Assembly (NCBI RefSeq): GCF_048128805.1
Contig: NC_136000.1
Coordinates: forward strand, 17,798,354-17,862,353
From: Centroberyx gerrardi
Lineage: Eukaryota; Chordata; Actinopteri; Beryciformes; Berycidae
Direction: 5' to 3'
DNA length: 64,000 nucleotides
Shown in pieces: positions 1-11,761 of this stretch. The position numbers and the translations under genes are program-made. The notes beneath the pieces were generated by a model, which had not been told where the DNA came from, did no database searches, and saw nothing but the letters and a program-made list of their open reading frames with translations. Numbering within the stretch: the stretch's first letter is position 1; each line of letters starts with the position of its first letter.

Positions 1-180
1 TGCAAGGAGGGACAGCCAGGGAAGAGATAGTTAAATGAAATGAACTCCCATTACTTTTACTTCCTGGAAAACAGAGTATCTTTAATGGTGACCGATTTTT
101 TAACAATCCCGCCACTCCTATCCTATTTGTTTGGGGTTATTGTTCATCATGTATGTCATGTATATCTCTAATTGGTGGAG
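1..180. repeat. Dispersed repeat, copy A
   Basis: This stretch shares ordered blocks with 30500-30730: 'TTTACTTCCTGG', then 'GTATCTTTAATGGTGACC', then a T-run followed by 'TTTTTTAACAATCC'. The second copy is longer between the blocks, so this one has an internal deletion or the other an insertion. The family is not recognised. Confidence 0.5.
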
Positions 181-356
181 AACTGGACGTCTTTCTTCTG
201 GTGCATCATGGTTAGGTTTTCATGTGCTACAGTATGTATTTAAAATGATGTAATGACTTGGGGCAGGTAGTTCCAGATGAACAGCTGTCATTTATATGTT
301 TATTTTGGTGTCATTTCTATGTTTTATATTGTGAACTGTCTAGTGAGTGCTCTTAC

Positions 357-3300
357 TTGTGGTATTGGTGCTAATGGTCCAGTTGATGCGGTGCTCTCCC
401 TGAAGCTCCACAGTAAATGGCCCGGCATTGCCAGGTCCGTCCCGGTCCACAATATCCAGCAGGGCAGGAATGGGGTCCGTGTTGCACAGGCTGGCTTTCC
501 TCTGCTTGATCAGAGGAGCGTTGTCATTCACATCTAACAGACTCACTACAAGTGTCCCTGTGCCTGTAGCTGGGACTGTGTCTGGAGGTGAAAAGAGAGA
601 AGGAAAAGGTAGGGGTAGTATTCAGCCCGGGAGTACAAAAAAAAAAGACAAATGGCAAAGAGCAGATTTCCTTCTGGAAGAATGAGAATGTAATTAGATG
701 AGTCCAATACAATGTTACCATTGTCATAAGCCAAAATTAAGACTGTGTATTTGTCGTGTTTGACAAAGGTAGACTCTCTGTCCATGTGGCTTTTGACTTT
801 GACCAATCCAGTGTCTTTATCAATGCTCAGCCACTTGGCAGTGTCATCATGTAGTTGATATCTGAGAAAGAGAGAAAGAGAGAGAGACAGAGAGAAAGTA
901 TTGAATTTGTTGTTTTGTATTTCATGCCAATAAAGCTTGAATTGAACTGAAGTGAAAGAGAGAGACAGACAGACAACCTGATTCAAATGAAAACAGAAAC
1001 ACACATGTTCACATGTACATATATGTGTGTGTGTGTGTGTACGCACATGTACCCATTACCTTACACTCTGCCTCCTGGCTGAGTCTGGGTCCTCGGCTCT
1101 GAAGCCGGCCACACTGCTGCCTACAGCCGCGTCCTCCGACCTGCTCACATGGATCTGTGCTGGGCTGAAAACAGGGGACTCGTTCCGGTCCTCCACCCTT
1201 ATGGTGACTGTCGCTGTGGAGGTGGACACCGGCCTGGAAAACACCGCCTCGTTCTCCACCGCCACCAGCAGAGTGAAGACGGGAACGCTCTCAAAATCCA
1301 GCTCCTTGGTAGAGATGGAGAGCAGAGAGGAGGGAGGCTGAGATGTAGTGGGAGGTATTCAGCATGTTGAGCCAAACAACAAACAGGGAAACTGATGAAA
1401 ACAGACCGGTGCGTGCCAACCTTGACTGTAGTGAGGATTCCCTCCATTTTACTGGGGCCTGTGCTGATGTTGAAGTGCCCCCCCTCGTTGCCGTGGATTA
1501 TGGCGTATTTGGTGTTGGTGTTGGGAGACCCAGGCTCATCCTGGTCCGTGACCTTTAACCTAACCACCTCCACTCCAGCCTCATTCTCAGGGACTGGCCT
1601 AGATATCTGGGAGACAGCAAGACGAAGATGTTCCCTGCCAGTTGTCTATCACATTGTCATAACAAGTAAAGTCAACTTATGTCTTTACTTGTCTTATCCA
1701 CATAAAAAGGCAGTGGAAAAATCAGTTCCCAATGGGTCAGAGAATAAAATTGAAAAGGTGGGAAACCATATAATGCACAAAACAAGTAGTTTATTTGCTA
1801 TAAATAGTGCTAACAAATACAAGCACTTCAAAGCATCTGAGTAGCTGCTATACCAAGCCTATATTTGTGTTCATTTATTGCTTTAAAGTGCTTGTATTTG
1901 TTGTATTTCTTGTATTTCCTACCTTTTCCATTTTATGTTTACTTGTCTTATATCATTAAATGTATTGATATTCTACTCACAGATGTGATGGTGAATTGTG
2001 GAGCATGATCGTTGCTGTCAGTAACGGTGATGACAGCAGTGCAGGTAGCCGTTAGCCCCGCCCCCTCCATATCAGCCGCCTCAATGATCAGCTTGTACTC
2101 CGGGTGAGTCTAAGAGGGAAGGGCAGTTAAAGCGGAGGTGGATGGCAGGTGAAGGGTAAAAAAGTCTTGGCAAGAGGAGAGCAAAGTTCGCACCATACTT
2201 TACCTCTCTGTCCAGTCCGTCTTCCACCACACTGATGACTCCACTCACTGGGCTTATGGCAAACATGGCCGGCTTGGGCGCTGCTGGCGCCTGATCCTGA
2301 ATCCGATACCTAACTATAGCATTCTCTGTCTTTGGGTCGTCCCGATCCACCGCTGTCACCCTCATGAAGGAGTGATCTAGGGGTTGAGGCAAAAGGAATT
2401 ATAACAAGGGATTATTACGAGTTGAAAGTCTCAGTTTCAGATGAAGTCACTGGTGGGAGTGTCTAGTTGAATCCTTTATCTCACCGATGGCAGTGCTTTC
2501 GCTCACTCTGCCATGGAAGAGGTTTTTAGTGAAATCTGGATGGTTGTCATTCTGGTCAATGACGTTGATAATGAGCTCCATGGGCTCCTCAGCCTCTCCG
2601 CCCGCAGTCAGCGCATGGGCCCACAGCTGGAACACCCAACATAACAAACATACCACGTTAAAAATGAAGGTGGATATGGATAAGGACATAGTTATGGGGT
2701 AAATTATACAGAGAGTGATCATGCTTTGTCTCAGCTCACGTTGTATTTGTCCTTTTTCTCCCTGTCCAGCGGCTGGGTCAGAAACATCATCCCAGATCGC
2801 CTATCGACTCTGAAAAGGCCCTCAGGGGGCTGGTCAGCACCCAGTCCAGTGATCTTGTAGGTTATTGCCACCTTGTTGTCTTTGCTTGACTTAATCTAAA
2901 GCACAACAACACAGCAAAGATATTTAATTCAAAAGGGGTTTAGTCATATCAATGCCAGTGCAAATACATTTAAAGTGTGGTGGAAGTTTTCTGTAATAAA
3001 AAGACTTGGAGATGAGAAGTTGTCCTTCTGTTATCTTTATTGCTTGCAAGCAAGACGCAATGCCCACCCAACGAGTGTGTGAGACAAAGAGCGAAACAAT
3101 GAGCTTTGTCCACCTTTCTTATAATCATGCAGTAGAAACAGCTGAGTCATGAGAAGTCCAGCACATTCTTATACTAGAAACATTCTACGATTAAGGTGCA
3201 TCTGTGCAAGACAAAATCCAGTTCCAACCGGACACTCAAGGCCTTCTCTGGTCAGAACCTTTGTTTATCTCAAACTGGTGGAGAATGGAAAAGTACTGAA

Positions 3301-4163
3301 GAGAGAGACAGCATTCAACTGAGAAATGGTATCATGCTTGATACATGATGAATAGAATGGCCAGGTTACGGAGATAAAAGATTTCCAGTGCAAACAAGGA
3401 CCAATTCAACTAGCCACTGTCTTATCTGTCTCAGGTCAGGTCAAAGACATGAGAGATGTGCTGAACAGCAGTTTGTAAATTTCCACAGAGATGAGCTCTC
3501 ATAATAATACAAAGAGAGTACAGTACAGATATTAAAGACATATAGAATAGTATAATAGTGTAATTTCCTCCACATAAAGCATCAATTCAAAACAATTCAA
3601 AAACCGTTTTACCATTACCACAGTCTTGCATGTCACTGAGAGCGTAGTTACCTGCACCATGACTTTGGGATATGGACCCTTGTCATTTTCTGGGAAGTTC
3701 ATTTCTGGAATAACCCAGTCCCTCTTCATCCGATGCAAGCTGCTGGAGAAGTGTCGAAACTCCAAGGTGGCGAGTTGCTGGATGCCCACGTCAGAGCTGC
3801 TCTGTTTCAATGATTACGCACCACACCATGTCAGAACTTTACTTGTGATTTATTTCAAATGATAAAGCAAGCTCATGGTTACATGTGAAATAAATGTAAA
3901 AACAGTTTTACCTTTAGATTTTTGCTTCTTGGGATTCCACTCATAGAGCGGCTGGTTGTGTTGTCCAAGCAGCATGGTGGGATGTCTGCTGCGACCAGGG
4001 CAGCCAGACACTGAGGAACAAACACTCATCCAATACAGTAGCTGAAAACAAAATGAAGGTAAAAACCCAGATTACATGACTGCAGTGTCAAAACACTCAC
4101 CTGGACTTGGTACAGCAGAAAAGTGAGTCTCGCAGTCCTGCACTTCCCCTTGATCTCCTTCAT
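357..4163 (-). CDS. cdh15: Type I classical cadherin, probable cadherin-15 (M-cadherin); 3' end beyond the left edge
   Basis: Calcium-dependent adhesion protein of the plasma membrane. Eleven coding exons on the minus strand: 4101-4163, 3912-4010, 3652-3801, 2740-2895, 2485-2626, 2204-2376, 1981-2109, 1421-1606, 1060-1304, 719-861 and 357-581. The reading frame is continuous through all junctions. The start Met opens a signal peptide (MKEIKGKC...[10 protein letters not shown]). A short prodomain ends in the furin site RMKR, followed by DWVIPEM with the strand-swap Trp2 of EC1. EC1 to the start of EC5 follow, with calcium motifs LDRE, DQNDN, VTDSNDH and DVNDN. Transmembrane and catenin-binding parts lie off the window. 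Choice of cdh15: the prodomain is only about 50 residues (E-cadherin about 130), and DDPKTEN in EC2 and DEPGSPN in EC3 resemble remembered M-cadherin sequence. Class I cadherin is secure; the paralogue is not. The exon 9 donor used (after 1060) is the one that keeps frame. Confidence 0.8.
915..956 (+). repeat. LINE-type 3' tail fragment
   Basis: Contains 'CATGCCAATAAAGCTTGAAT' followed by decayed GAATT units and then GA-rich microsatellite. It matches, in reverse complement, the 3' end of the LINE at 33091-33957. It lies in a cadherin intron. Confidence 0.5.
1812..1902. repeat. Inverted repeat with 24-bp arms in a cadherin intron
   Basis: Arm 1812-1835 (AACAAATACAAGCACTTCAA...) and arm 1879-1902 are reverse complements with one mismatch over 24 bp, separated by 43 bp. 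This is probably the remains of a small foldback MITE. Confidence 0.7.
2992..3530 (-). mobile_element. Possible solo LTR (retrovirus-like or Gypsy-like fossil)
   Basis: On the minus strand this roughly 540-bp block begins near a TG and ends in ACA. An AATAAA signal sits shortly before the end, at the place expected for the R/U5 part of an LTR. No internal coding sequence accompanies it, so if real it is a solitary, old LTR. Target duplications could not be identified and the borders are approximate. Confidence 0.3.
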
Positions 4164-5630
4164 AGTATTAGAAACCAGCCTCTCAATCCCAACAGCTCAG
4201 TCTTCCTAAGTCCAGACTATATCAACACTTTCTCCTTATTGAGTCTTTTCCACCTTGCTATTTCCTCAGTCTGTGCAGATAAATCCTCTTCTTTTGTCCT
4301 CAGGTACAATCATTGTCAGAAGTATTTTGGTTTGTCAACTGCCTGTGGCTAAATGTAGATGCTGTGTTGACTCCTGTTGATGCTAACTGACTCCTGGATT
4401 GTTTGATTTTATCAGTGCAAAGCTGGAGAAACAAAGAAGCTAGAGGTGACCTCAGGCACCGACAGACATGCTGGTGTGTGTTTACCATGCAGGTGAATCG
4501 TCCCACATTTGTCCAACACTCTCACCTTTCAAAAACTGAGCTGTTCACTGTGTCAGGCATTTTTTTTAACTCACAAATTCTAAGTGATGAAAGTGTAGAA
4601 AAATAAAACATTAATTATTTTGTAAAATATATACTTTCACATACTTATATTGTTTACACCTCAGCATAATCTGACAGCCAGGGTTGAACTTTTTCTCACT
4701 GAGGATGACATGCATGTGTTGACAAAACACTTGAGGATCAGACCGGCTCCTATGGCACTCAGCAAATAATACGTTAGAGCTGTTTGTTTTGAAATGTCTG
4801 TCTCCCACACAATTTCTGAGGACAGAGAATCAAACTCTCATAATTAGTGGTTCCAATTTGCAAGACTCTCACTTTTACTCACTAGTTGTTCCTTAAAAGT
4901 TGACTAACAAAGTGTTTAATCGTTTTTTAATTCATGTTTCTATGCATCACAACACACAAGCAAAACAAAGTAATTTCTCAACTGTTTAATATGAAGCATC
5001 CACAACTTGAAGTCGCCCTTTTTGTTTTAAGTGGAAAGTCAACTTAAATATGTCTTACAATCACACAGAATACAACACCTTTTCACAAAGCCAAAAGTAT
5101 ACTTAAAAGCTTTCACATGGGTCAGGTAAACGGAAAAGATTATCTCAACAATGGATTGTCTACAGCAAAAACTTGAAACGGCACATAAAAAAACAGAATA
5201 CAAACATGGTAGAAAGTGAATGTGTGCATTAATCTATAGTCTAGTATTTACTCCACTATTTCCATTTCTGATATGCAGATGGGGGAAAAACCACTTCCTC
5301 TGTGACAAAAACAATGCCACATGAGATCTGCATTGTACCGATGGCCTGTACTGTGGTAACCTGATGACCGCTGCAACGATCTATAAATGTAACCTGCGTA
5401 AAGTCTATGGAACAGTGAAAATGATCCAGCTGTACAGAAAACATCACTTAACACTCTCATTTAAAAATTCTTTGTAAATCACTTTTTGCGACAGGTTCTA
5501 ATGATTATCCCTTTTGTCCAAAAATATCCAGAGAAAAAGACGGGAGGAAATGTTCCCAACTCTGAGCTGAAGACGATTTATGTTTATGTATCTCTGTATG
5601 TTCGTCTAGCATTCTGAAACAGTCTATGTG
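4164..5630. other. Intergenic DNA and pdp2 3' UTR
   Basis: AT-rich sequence between the cadherin start codon and the pdp2 stop codon. The right-hand few hundred bases are probably pdp2 3' UTR. No coding exon, RNA gene or clear repeat was found. Confidence 0.5.
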
Positions 5631-8600
5631 TTAGCTGTGGTGGGGTTTGGCCAGGTCCGAGTTCAGATACACCACAGTCGCTGTGATATCGTCCCTGTAC
5701 ATGCGAGCCAGGTCCTCCGGCAGCGCGAGCATGGAGGCCAGTCTCTCCTGGCACAGTTCTCCGTAATCCCCGGTGCCCAGGGCGTGTCTGATGAGGTGCG
5801 TGGCGGCGTTGGGGTCGAGGGCGGGGGTGGCACGGGCTCGGCGCTTCAGCAGCAGCTCGTGCATCTGACCCAAGTTTAGCTGCCTCTCAGATGGAGACAC
5901 TGGAGCCTGGGAGAAACAGGAGGGACAGAGAGGAGTTAGAAATATCAAACGGGACATCTAAGAAACATCATCTGATTAGCAGCACTTAAGGTTTACAGAG
6001 AAAAAGACGGGGGGAAATGGTAATAAAGTGCGATTTCTGTAAAAATGAGTGCTGCTAATCAAAAGAAAGGATGATACGTGCCACTTCCATTCTACACACA
6101 AACCTGGAGGTGAATCCCACTCAAGTGTTCCCCAACGAGTTGCACAGCCTCCTCGCTCCCCAGTTCATCCCACAGCCCGTCAGAGCCTAGGATCAGAAAG
6201 CGGTCCTGAGGCCTCAGCTTGTGATAGGTGAGTTCAGGTGCCACATCCAGGTAGGGGGGAGTTAGGTAGTTGGGTGGGGTGTACTGGTACAGGTTGAGAG
6301 AGTCCAGGTCCACTCCAGAGTCCAGGCCGGCTAGAACGCTCTGCTGCAACTCACGACTCCACTTGAACCTCACGTCACCAAAGGCGCGCAGGGGCATCAG
6401 AACCTGATGGCACCACAAAAGGATGGGACCAATTAATTCAGTGGGGGAGAGAGAGCGAGGTATACCAGGCAGTGGCTTATTTTCTAAATTAACAGAGTGT
6501 ACCATGATGAACTCTCACCCCTAGAAGTCTGTCGTCTGTGACCACGGTGTCTCTCTCTGAGGGGGGGTGCTGAGCCCTGAGCCGCTCCAGCTCAGCCTGG
6601 TTCTGGTAGTTGTGGTCCCAGGAGAGGGGCAAAGCGCTCCAGGACCCATCCTCCTCCTGCACCCCCAACACCGCTCGGCAGTCACCGGCATTCGCCACGT
6701 GGATCCCCTCTGTGCCCACATGGGCCACACAGGCAGTGGAACCCGCAAACGCAACCTGGGCAGATTATGATGCATCGTCATTGTGTGATCTTGCGTACAC
6801 TATCTGGGGAAGATGAAGCAGCACTGCAGGCTTTAAATTATTACCTGTATGGCTGTGCTTTTCATCAGGTCACTGGAAAGAGGGACCTGAGCCTCCAAGG
6901 AGATGTCGGTGTCGAGTCGCTTAAAAGCGTAGTCCAGAGCTTCCGGAGGACTAAAAGGAGCGGGGGATAATGGGTTGTAACAGGAAAATGGATCATATTT
7001 AGTTATCTAGGCAGAGATGGGGACTTGAGTCACATGACTTGGACTCGAATCAGACTCGAGTCACAGTTTTCATTGCTTGAGACTTAATGCATGAAGAGAA
7101 GACTTGAGACTTGACTTGACTTGGGTTCTGCTGACTTGGGACTTGACTTTGACTTCTGCTTTGATGACTTGAAAAGATTTCTAATGTCTTGACAAAAGAT
7201 CTTGGCCCGGATCTACTAAACATTTGCGCCAGTGCAAATCGCATTGCGGGTGCTAAAACCTTGTTCTCTGCACAGCACATTTGCGCCTGAAATCATGGGT
7301 TGAGCTGGGTGCGCCTTTTTTTGCAGTTTGATATAATTGCATATGCATTTGTGGGTGTTCCAAGGATGAAGCGCAAAATTAAGGGAGGGTTTTATAGAAA
7401 TTGGCAGAGGACGTGATTTATCAAGAGCTGGAGGCCGTTAACACCTGCTGATTGCGCACGGAATTTAAGACCTAGGAAAATCATGTCTTATCATTTTGCG
7501 CACAGAATGGCTCAAACGAGACTGGCTCTGGAACTGGCTCTAAGATCAAGGTGACACAGTCATCTACACATCATAACATGTAGACATTAGATCGCATCCC
7601 TATTATAATTCCAATCAGGTTTAAACGGGTATGCTGATTTAAAAATACACCATTTACGCGTCATTGGCAGAGTAGCAGAATGCGCACTCAATATGCAGAC
7701 TATTACCTAAATACACAAAAAGGAAAACGCACGCTCGCACATTCTTCTCTGGATTTGCTGACACTTATTATGAGCCAATCTGAGCGGCATAGCCTTGATG
7801 TAAACAATGCAGCTAAAACATGTGTGCGTAATAACCTCTCCGTGGAGAGGTGTGTGTGCGGCTTCATACCTTCACCAGGTCTCCATCCCTCCCACACTGG
7901 CACCTGTATCTCAGTCAGGCTCTCCTGCTGCTCCTCCAAGGGAGTTAAGGCTCCTCTTTGGCTTTATTTATGGTAAGCATTTTGGCTCACCTCCTCATAT
8001 CATACCAGCGCTTTTACCTCCGCTAAATCGCACTTGTGGTGCCCAACTGCATTCACTTTATTTGTTATATCGTTCCAGAGTGACTTTTTACGCGCGGGTA
8101 CGTGCTTTGTGGTTTTCTCTGCCACCAACAATTCCAGCTCCACTGGAGAGAAATTTGCGCTTCTTTTGTCCATCATTACGTTGCCGCAAATAGGCTATTG
8201 TGCACATTGTTTGGCCCTCATATTTGCGCAGTCTAAATTATAATTATCTGCGCCTCCGCTCATTTGCGTGCGCTACTTTAGTAAATACCATGCGCTGGCG
8301 GTACAAATTTCACCCACAATTGCTTTTGTGCTGCGCCTGGAATTACGACATGTTAGTAGATCCGGGCCCTTGTGTTTGTGTAAATGACTTAGATTGAAAG
8401 TGATGAGATTTGTTCCAGCAGACGACTGAATTTAAATTCTGTTTTCTCAATTTGTATGGAATGATTGAATTTATTGAAGTTGAAATTGATTATAGAAATC
8501 AAACTCATGATGCTCTTACCAATTTTTTATCCTATTAAAACCATATTGCATTGAAAAGTCCTAGATATTTAGTTTTCTTTAAGATATTAAATTGATACTG

Positions 8601-10376
8601 GACTCTTGATTTGTTCTGACTTGACTTGCTGTTCTACATGTAGACTTGAGACTTGTACCTCAAGACTTGAGACTGACTTGGGACTCGAGCAAAGTTGACT
8701 TGGTCACACCTCTGTATCTAGGTTAGCATCATTAAAATGCCAAGAGACGTAAAAATCAATGCCGTAACTTTTCTTTCATAATTTCTCTCTACATTAAATT
8801 AACATGGCAGTAGCCCCACCACTTATGGCACCCACAGACAACAACAACACACACACTTTTCTTTCTCATCAAGAATTCCCAAAAGCTAGTTTAAGTTAAA
8901 CTTCACACGTTTAGGTAATTATAACTGAGCTGATGCTGTATTTTAATGTAGGAATGGATATTTTTCTTCTAATTATTATTGTTGTTGTTATTACTATTAG
9001 CTAATGAACAGCGATAGTAGAAAGCCAAATGAAGGGAAAGGAAAACAGGCAAACAAGAGGGGAGGATTTGTTTGAAACAACAGCACTAAACAAGCACTGC
9101 CCAAGGACTGCCCCCCAGATGGCAGAGGCTGCCAGCAACGCACACGTCTAACACACACCTCATGCCTTCGCCGTGTTCCTCACTGTCCAGCAGTTCTTGC
9201 CAGAAGACTCTGAGGTGGTCTATGTAGAGTGAGGCAGAGTCGCGGTAGTTAAAGTCCCCGTGGTGTTTGTACCACTGTAAGATGGGAGGAACAGGTCTGC
9301 CATGCTCCATACACCTCTCCAACTCCTCCAGGCTCTGCTGCGTCATCATCGCAACTGCTACGTAGTACAGCAGACGCTCGCTGACTGCCTGAGCACATGC
9401 CCAGCCTCCATGGCCGTCAAACACTCCAAAGAGCATGCCCTTTGTCTGGAGAAGTGAGAGAAAGTTGAATGAAAAATCACATATGCAGTGAGGAAGAGGT
9501 GGGACAGAAATATAGGGAGATGGATGTATAGAGGGGATGCGTACCTGTAAGCAGGTGGCTGCACTGCGACGGTCCTCATTAGGTGTGTTCGCAGGTAGCT
9601 GGTTGCTCTCAAACTTCCTCACAGCACTGAGTCCCCTGCCATCAAACTCAGGCACACTCACAACCTGAGATACAGACATGTGACATGCTTAGCATGCCGC
9701 TTAGTACTCCACTTGCCTACAAAGACCCATATTCCTACACAGTTTTTTATTTAGGCTACAACTCATACATTTACTGCATTAACAATGACTGCAGGGTTTA
9801 TTTATTTACTATTTGTAAAACTGACAAGTTTGATTGAATAAAAAAAGCTTTTTCAATACCCCTCTACCTCATGAACATACTAGCCTGTTTTAATATCCAA
9901 CACATCCATTCAGATAGTGTCAACTGTAGGTTTCTTTCCCTGACCCAAAGAGGGACACTATGCTACTCATCACCTGCTCATTAGTTCGCAGAATGCTGTT
10001 GATCTGGACCCGGCTGAGCTGGAAGTCTAGATCCTGACGGGTCGAGAGGAACCGCCCACCTTGAGACCCAGGTCCTGACTCATCACCACTGCAGCACCAC
10101 TGGTCTGATCTGGAGCTTCCCCAGGATGAGAAGTGAGAATGCTGGGTTGGTCCTCGTTGAGAAGAGGGGGATGCTACAAGGTGGGCATACTGGTTGAACA
10201 AAAAGAGATAAAGACAATTAGATTAGGATTGCCTGATAAATAATACACCAAGTATAAGAATGCAAACAGTCTGATTAAGAGGTGAGTAGAGGAACCTGGG
10301 ATGAGACGGTGGAGGAGAGTGTCAGTGTGTAGCTTGAAGCTCTGTGCAGGATGCTGGCGCACACACGTCCAGACAT
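5631..10376 (-). CDS. pdp2: Pyruvate dehydrogenase phosphatase catalytic subunit 2, mitochondrial
   Basis: PP2C-family, Mg/Mn-dependent Ser/Thr phosphatase that dephosphorylates the E1-alpha subunit of pyruvate dehydrogenase and so reactivates the complex in the mitochondrial matrix. Eight coding exons: 10296-10376, 9974-10189, 9545-9664, 9159-9445, 6845-6950, 6519-6755, 6104-6403 and 5631-5906, totalling 1623 nt (540 residues; human PDP2 about 530). The N-terminus (MSGRVCASILHRASS...) is basic and hydroxylated with no acid, as expected of a matrix-targeting peptide. Metal-binding motifs are visible: EDRRSAATC, FDGHGG, ANAGDCRAVLG, GSDGLWD and MYRDDIT. The first donor, CAG/GTTCCT, is weak. 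Some stretches (VPEFDG, GQMH.LL, AATHLIRHA) are as close to remembered PDP1 as to PDP2; the neighbouring terb1 favours pdp2. Human PDP1 and PDP2 coding regions are, as far as I recall, nearly intronless, so the split gene is notable. Confidence 0.85.
7012..8714. mobile_element. Non-autonomous hAT-like DNA transposon in a pdp2 intron, with a nested insertion
   Basis: Ends are CAGAGATGGGGACTTGAG on the left and, reverse-complemented, CAGAGGTGTGACCAAGTC on the right. They are flanked by a perfect 8-bp target duplication TATCTAGG (7004-7011 and 8715-8722), the hallmark of hAT insertion. The subterminal regions are full of the degenerate words GACTTGAG/GACTTGG in both orientations. Without the nested element it is about 538 bp. 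No transposase reading frame is present. Confidence 0.88.
7204..8368. mobile_element. Nested PIF/Harbinger-like non-autonomous transposon
   Basis: 1165 bp with terminal inverted repeats GGCCCGGATCTACTAA on both ends, flanked by the 3-bp direct repeat CTT (7201-7203 and 8369-8371). It sits wholly inside the hAT-like element, so it is the younger insertion. The interior is rich in TTTGCGC/GCGCAAA words. The open frames inside are not transposase-like. The family assignment rests only on the 3-bp duplication. Confidence 0.7.
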
Positions 10377-11761
10377 CTCAGTGCCACTGCAAGGACTGCT
10401 GGCTATGCAACTCAGTCACCTCAATGTCTAAGATGTGGAAAAGAAGAAAATGAATTAAATGATCATCTCAGCTTGTTTCTTGCTAAGAGAACTGGCAACC
10501 AAGGGGCTAACGTAACTTGGCTAACTTGACTAGATTTTTGATGGTGTGCGTGTGTGAGTCAGCCGGCTAACGCTGAGTTGGCTACATTAACTCAATAAGC
10601 GAACACATTTCTTCACACAGCAACATCAACGCGTTAGAAGCTAATAAACTAGCAGTAGTAGCATTCCACTGGCTATGACATGTCCATACATAGCGTGAAG
10701 TGCGAGCTAAGCTAAGGCTGACCTAACGTTAGCTAGTAACCAAGGCACTGTCTAGCTTCGCTAACATTAAACAGATCATGGCTAACGTTAGCTACTATTA
10801 AAAAACTACACTCTAACTTCCTACCCTACACGCTAGCTTCCTACCCTACATACAAGGCAACTGTGTGCTTATGTTAGCTAATGTTATATGGTATAAACGT
10901 GTATTAAATCAGATACATACAAATTTAGTAAACGTTACGAATGAATCGGTGTTGGACAGTCCATCCGTGACGCCGACGGTCCACAACCAACGCGTGACGT
11001 AACGTAGCCTTCGGGCGCACTGTTTCTGTTTCACACACCCCCTCTAACATCCGCGAGACAGCAAATGAGTAAAATGTACCGTAATATTGGTATCAGGTAA
11101 CCCTCCGCTATCAGGTCAACTAGCCCCCACTAGATATTGGAAAATCCTGGAAAATCATGTGATTTCACACAAACGGATAATTCTGCTGGATTACTGCTGA
11201 ATCCAAAAAGCAAGCGCACAAATGCTGAACCTAAAAAAACGCTGATCTTTTCCCATCATCAGACGTACGGGGCCTCTCGTTATTGACACTTTCCCGCTCC
11301 TAACAATTCACTGGCGACCAGGCCATGTTTGTTTATTGTAGGAAACATATTTGATGCCTGTTATCCTCCCAGTGCAACACTGTCTTCAAAGTAGTTGTTG
11401 GCACTGTGATGGTAAGCAGCCGACGTTTTATTGTAACTATGATAACTTCATTTAACTGACAGTTGGATAGCACTTGGGGAGACACCATTTTGGACATTAA
11501 ATTAGTTGTTTGCAAAATCTATCATTTGAAAGCTAGCATGGTCGAAATTGGGTTAGGTCGTTAGAGTTAGCCAGGTTAGGTAGTGTGATGTTTTAGGTTA
11601 GCCAGGTTAGGTAGTGTGATGTTTTAGGTTAGCCTAACCCAAGTTAGACGTGGGCGATGAGAGATGTATTTTCAGTAATATTAGATTGTTACTGGGACGA
11701 CTTTTAACCTTTGTTTACGTTATGGCTTTTACACCACAGATAAGGCCATTTCAAGAGGAAC
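10377..11761. promoter_or_regulatory. Divergent promoter region of pdp2 and terb1
   Basis: This 1.4-kb gap separates two genes transcribed away from each other. It holds a local CpG-containing stretch around 10940-11050 and a dense set of GCTAAC/GTTAGC words between about 10500 and 10900, including palindromes TAACGTTA at 10724 and 10783. No TATA box was singled out. Untranslated first exons probably lie here. Confidence 0.6.
11566..11634. repeat. Tandem repeat, 31-bp unit, about 2.2 copies
   Basis: The unit begins GTTAGCCAGGTTAGGTAGTG and recurs exactly 31 bp later (11566, 11597, partial at 11628). It lies 130-200 bp upstream of the terb1 start codon, probably in its promoter or 5' UTR. Confidence 0.85.

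Noticed and set aside
7680-8397. Open frames inside the nested transposon
   Set aside because: Not similar to Harbinger transposase or its Myb-like partner; the element looks non-autonomous.
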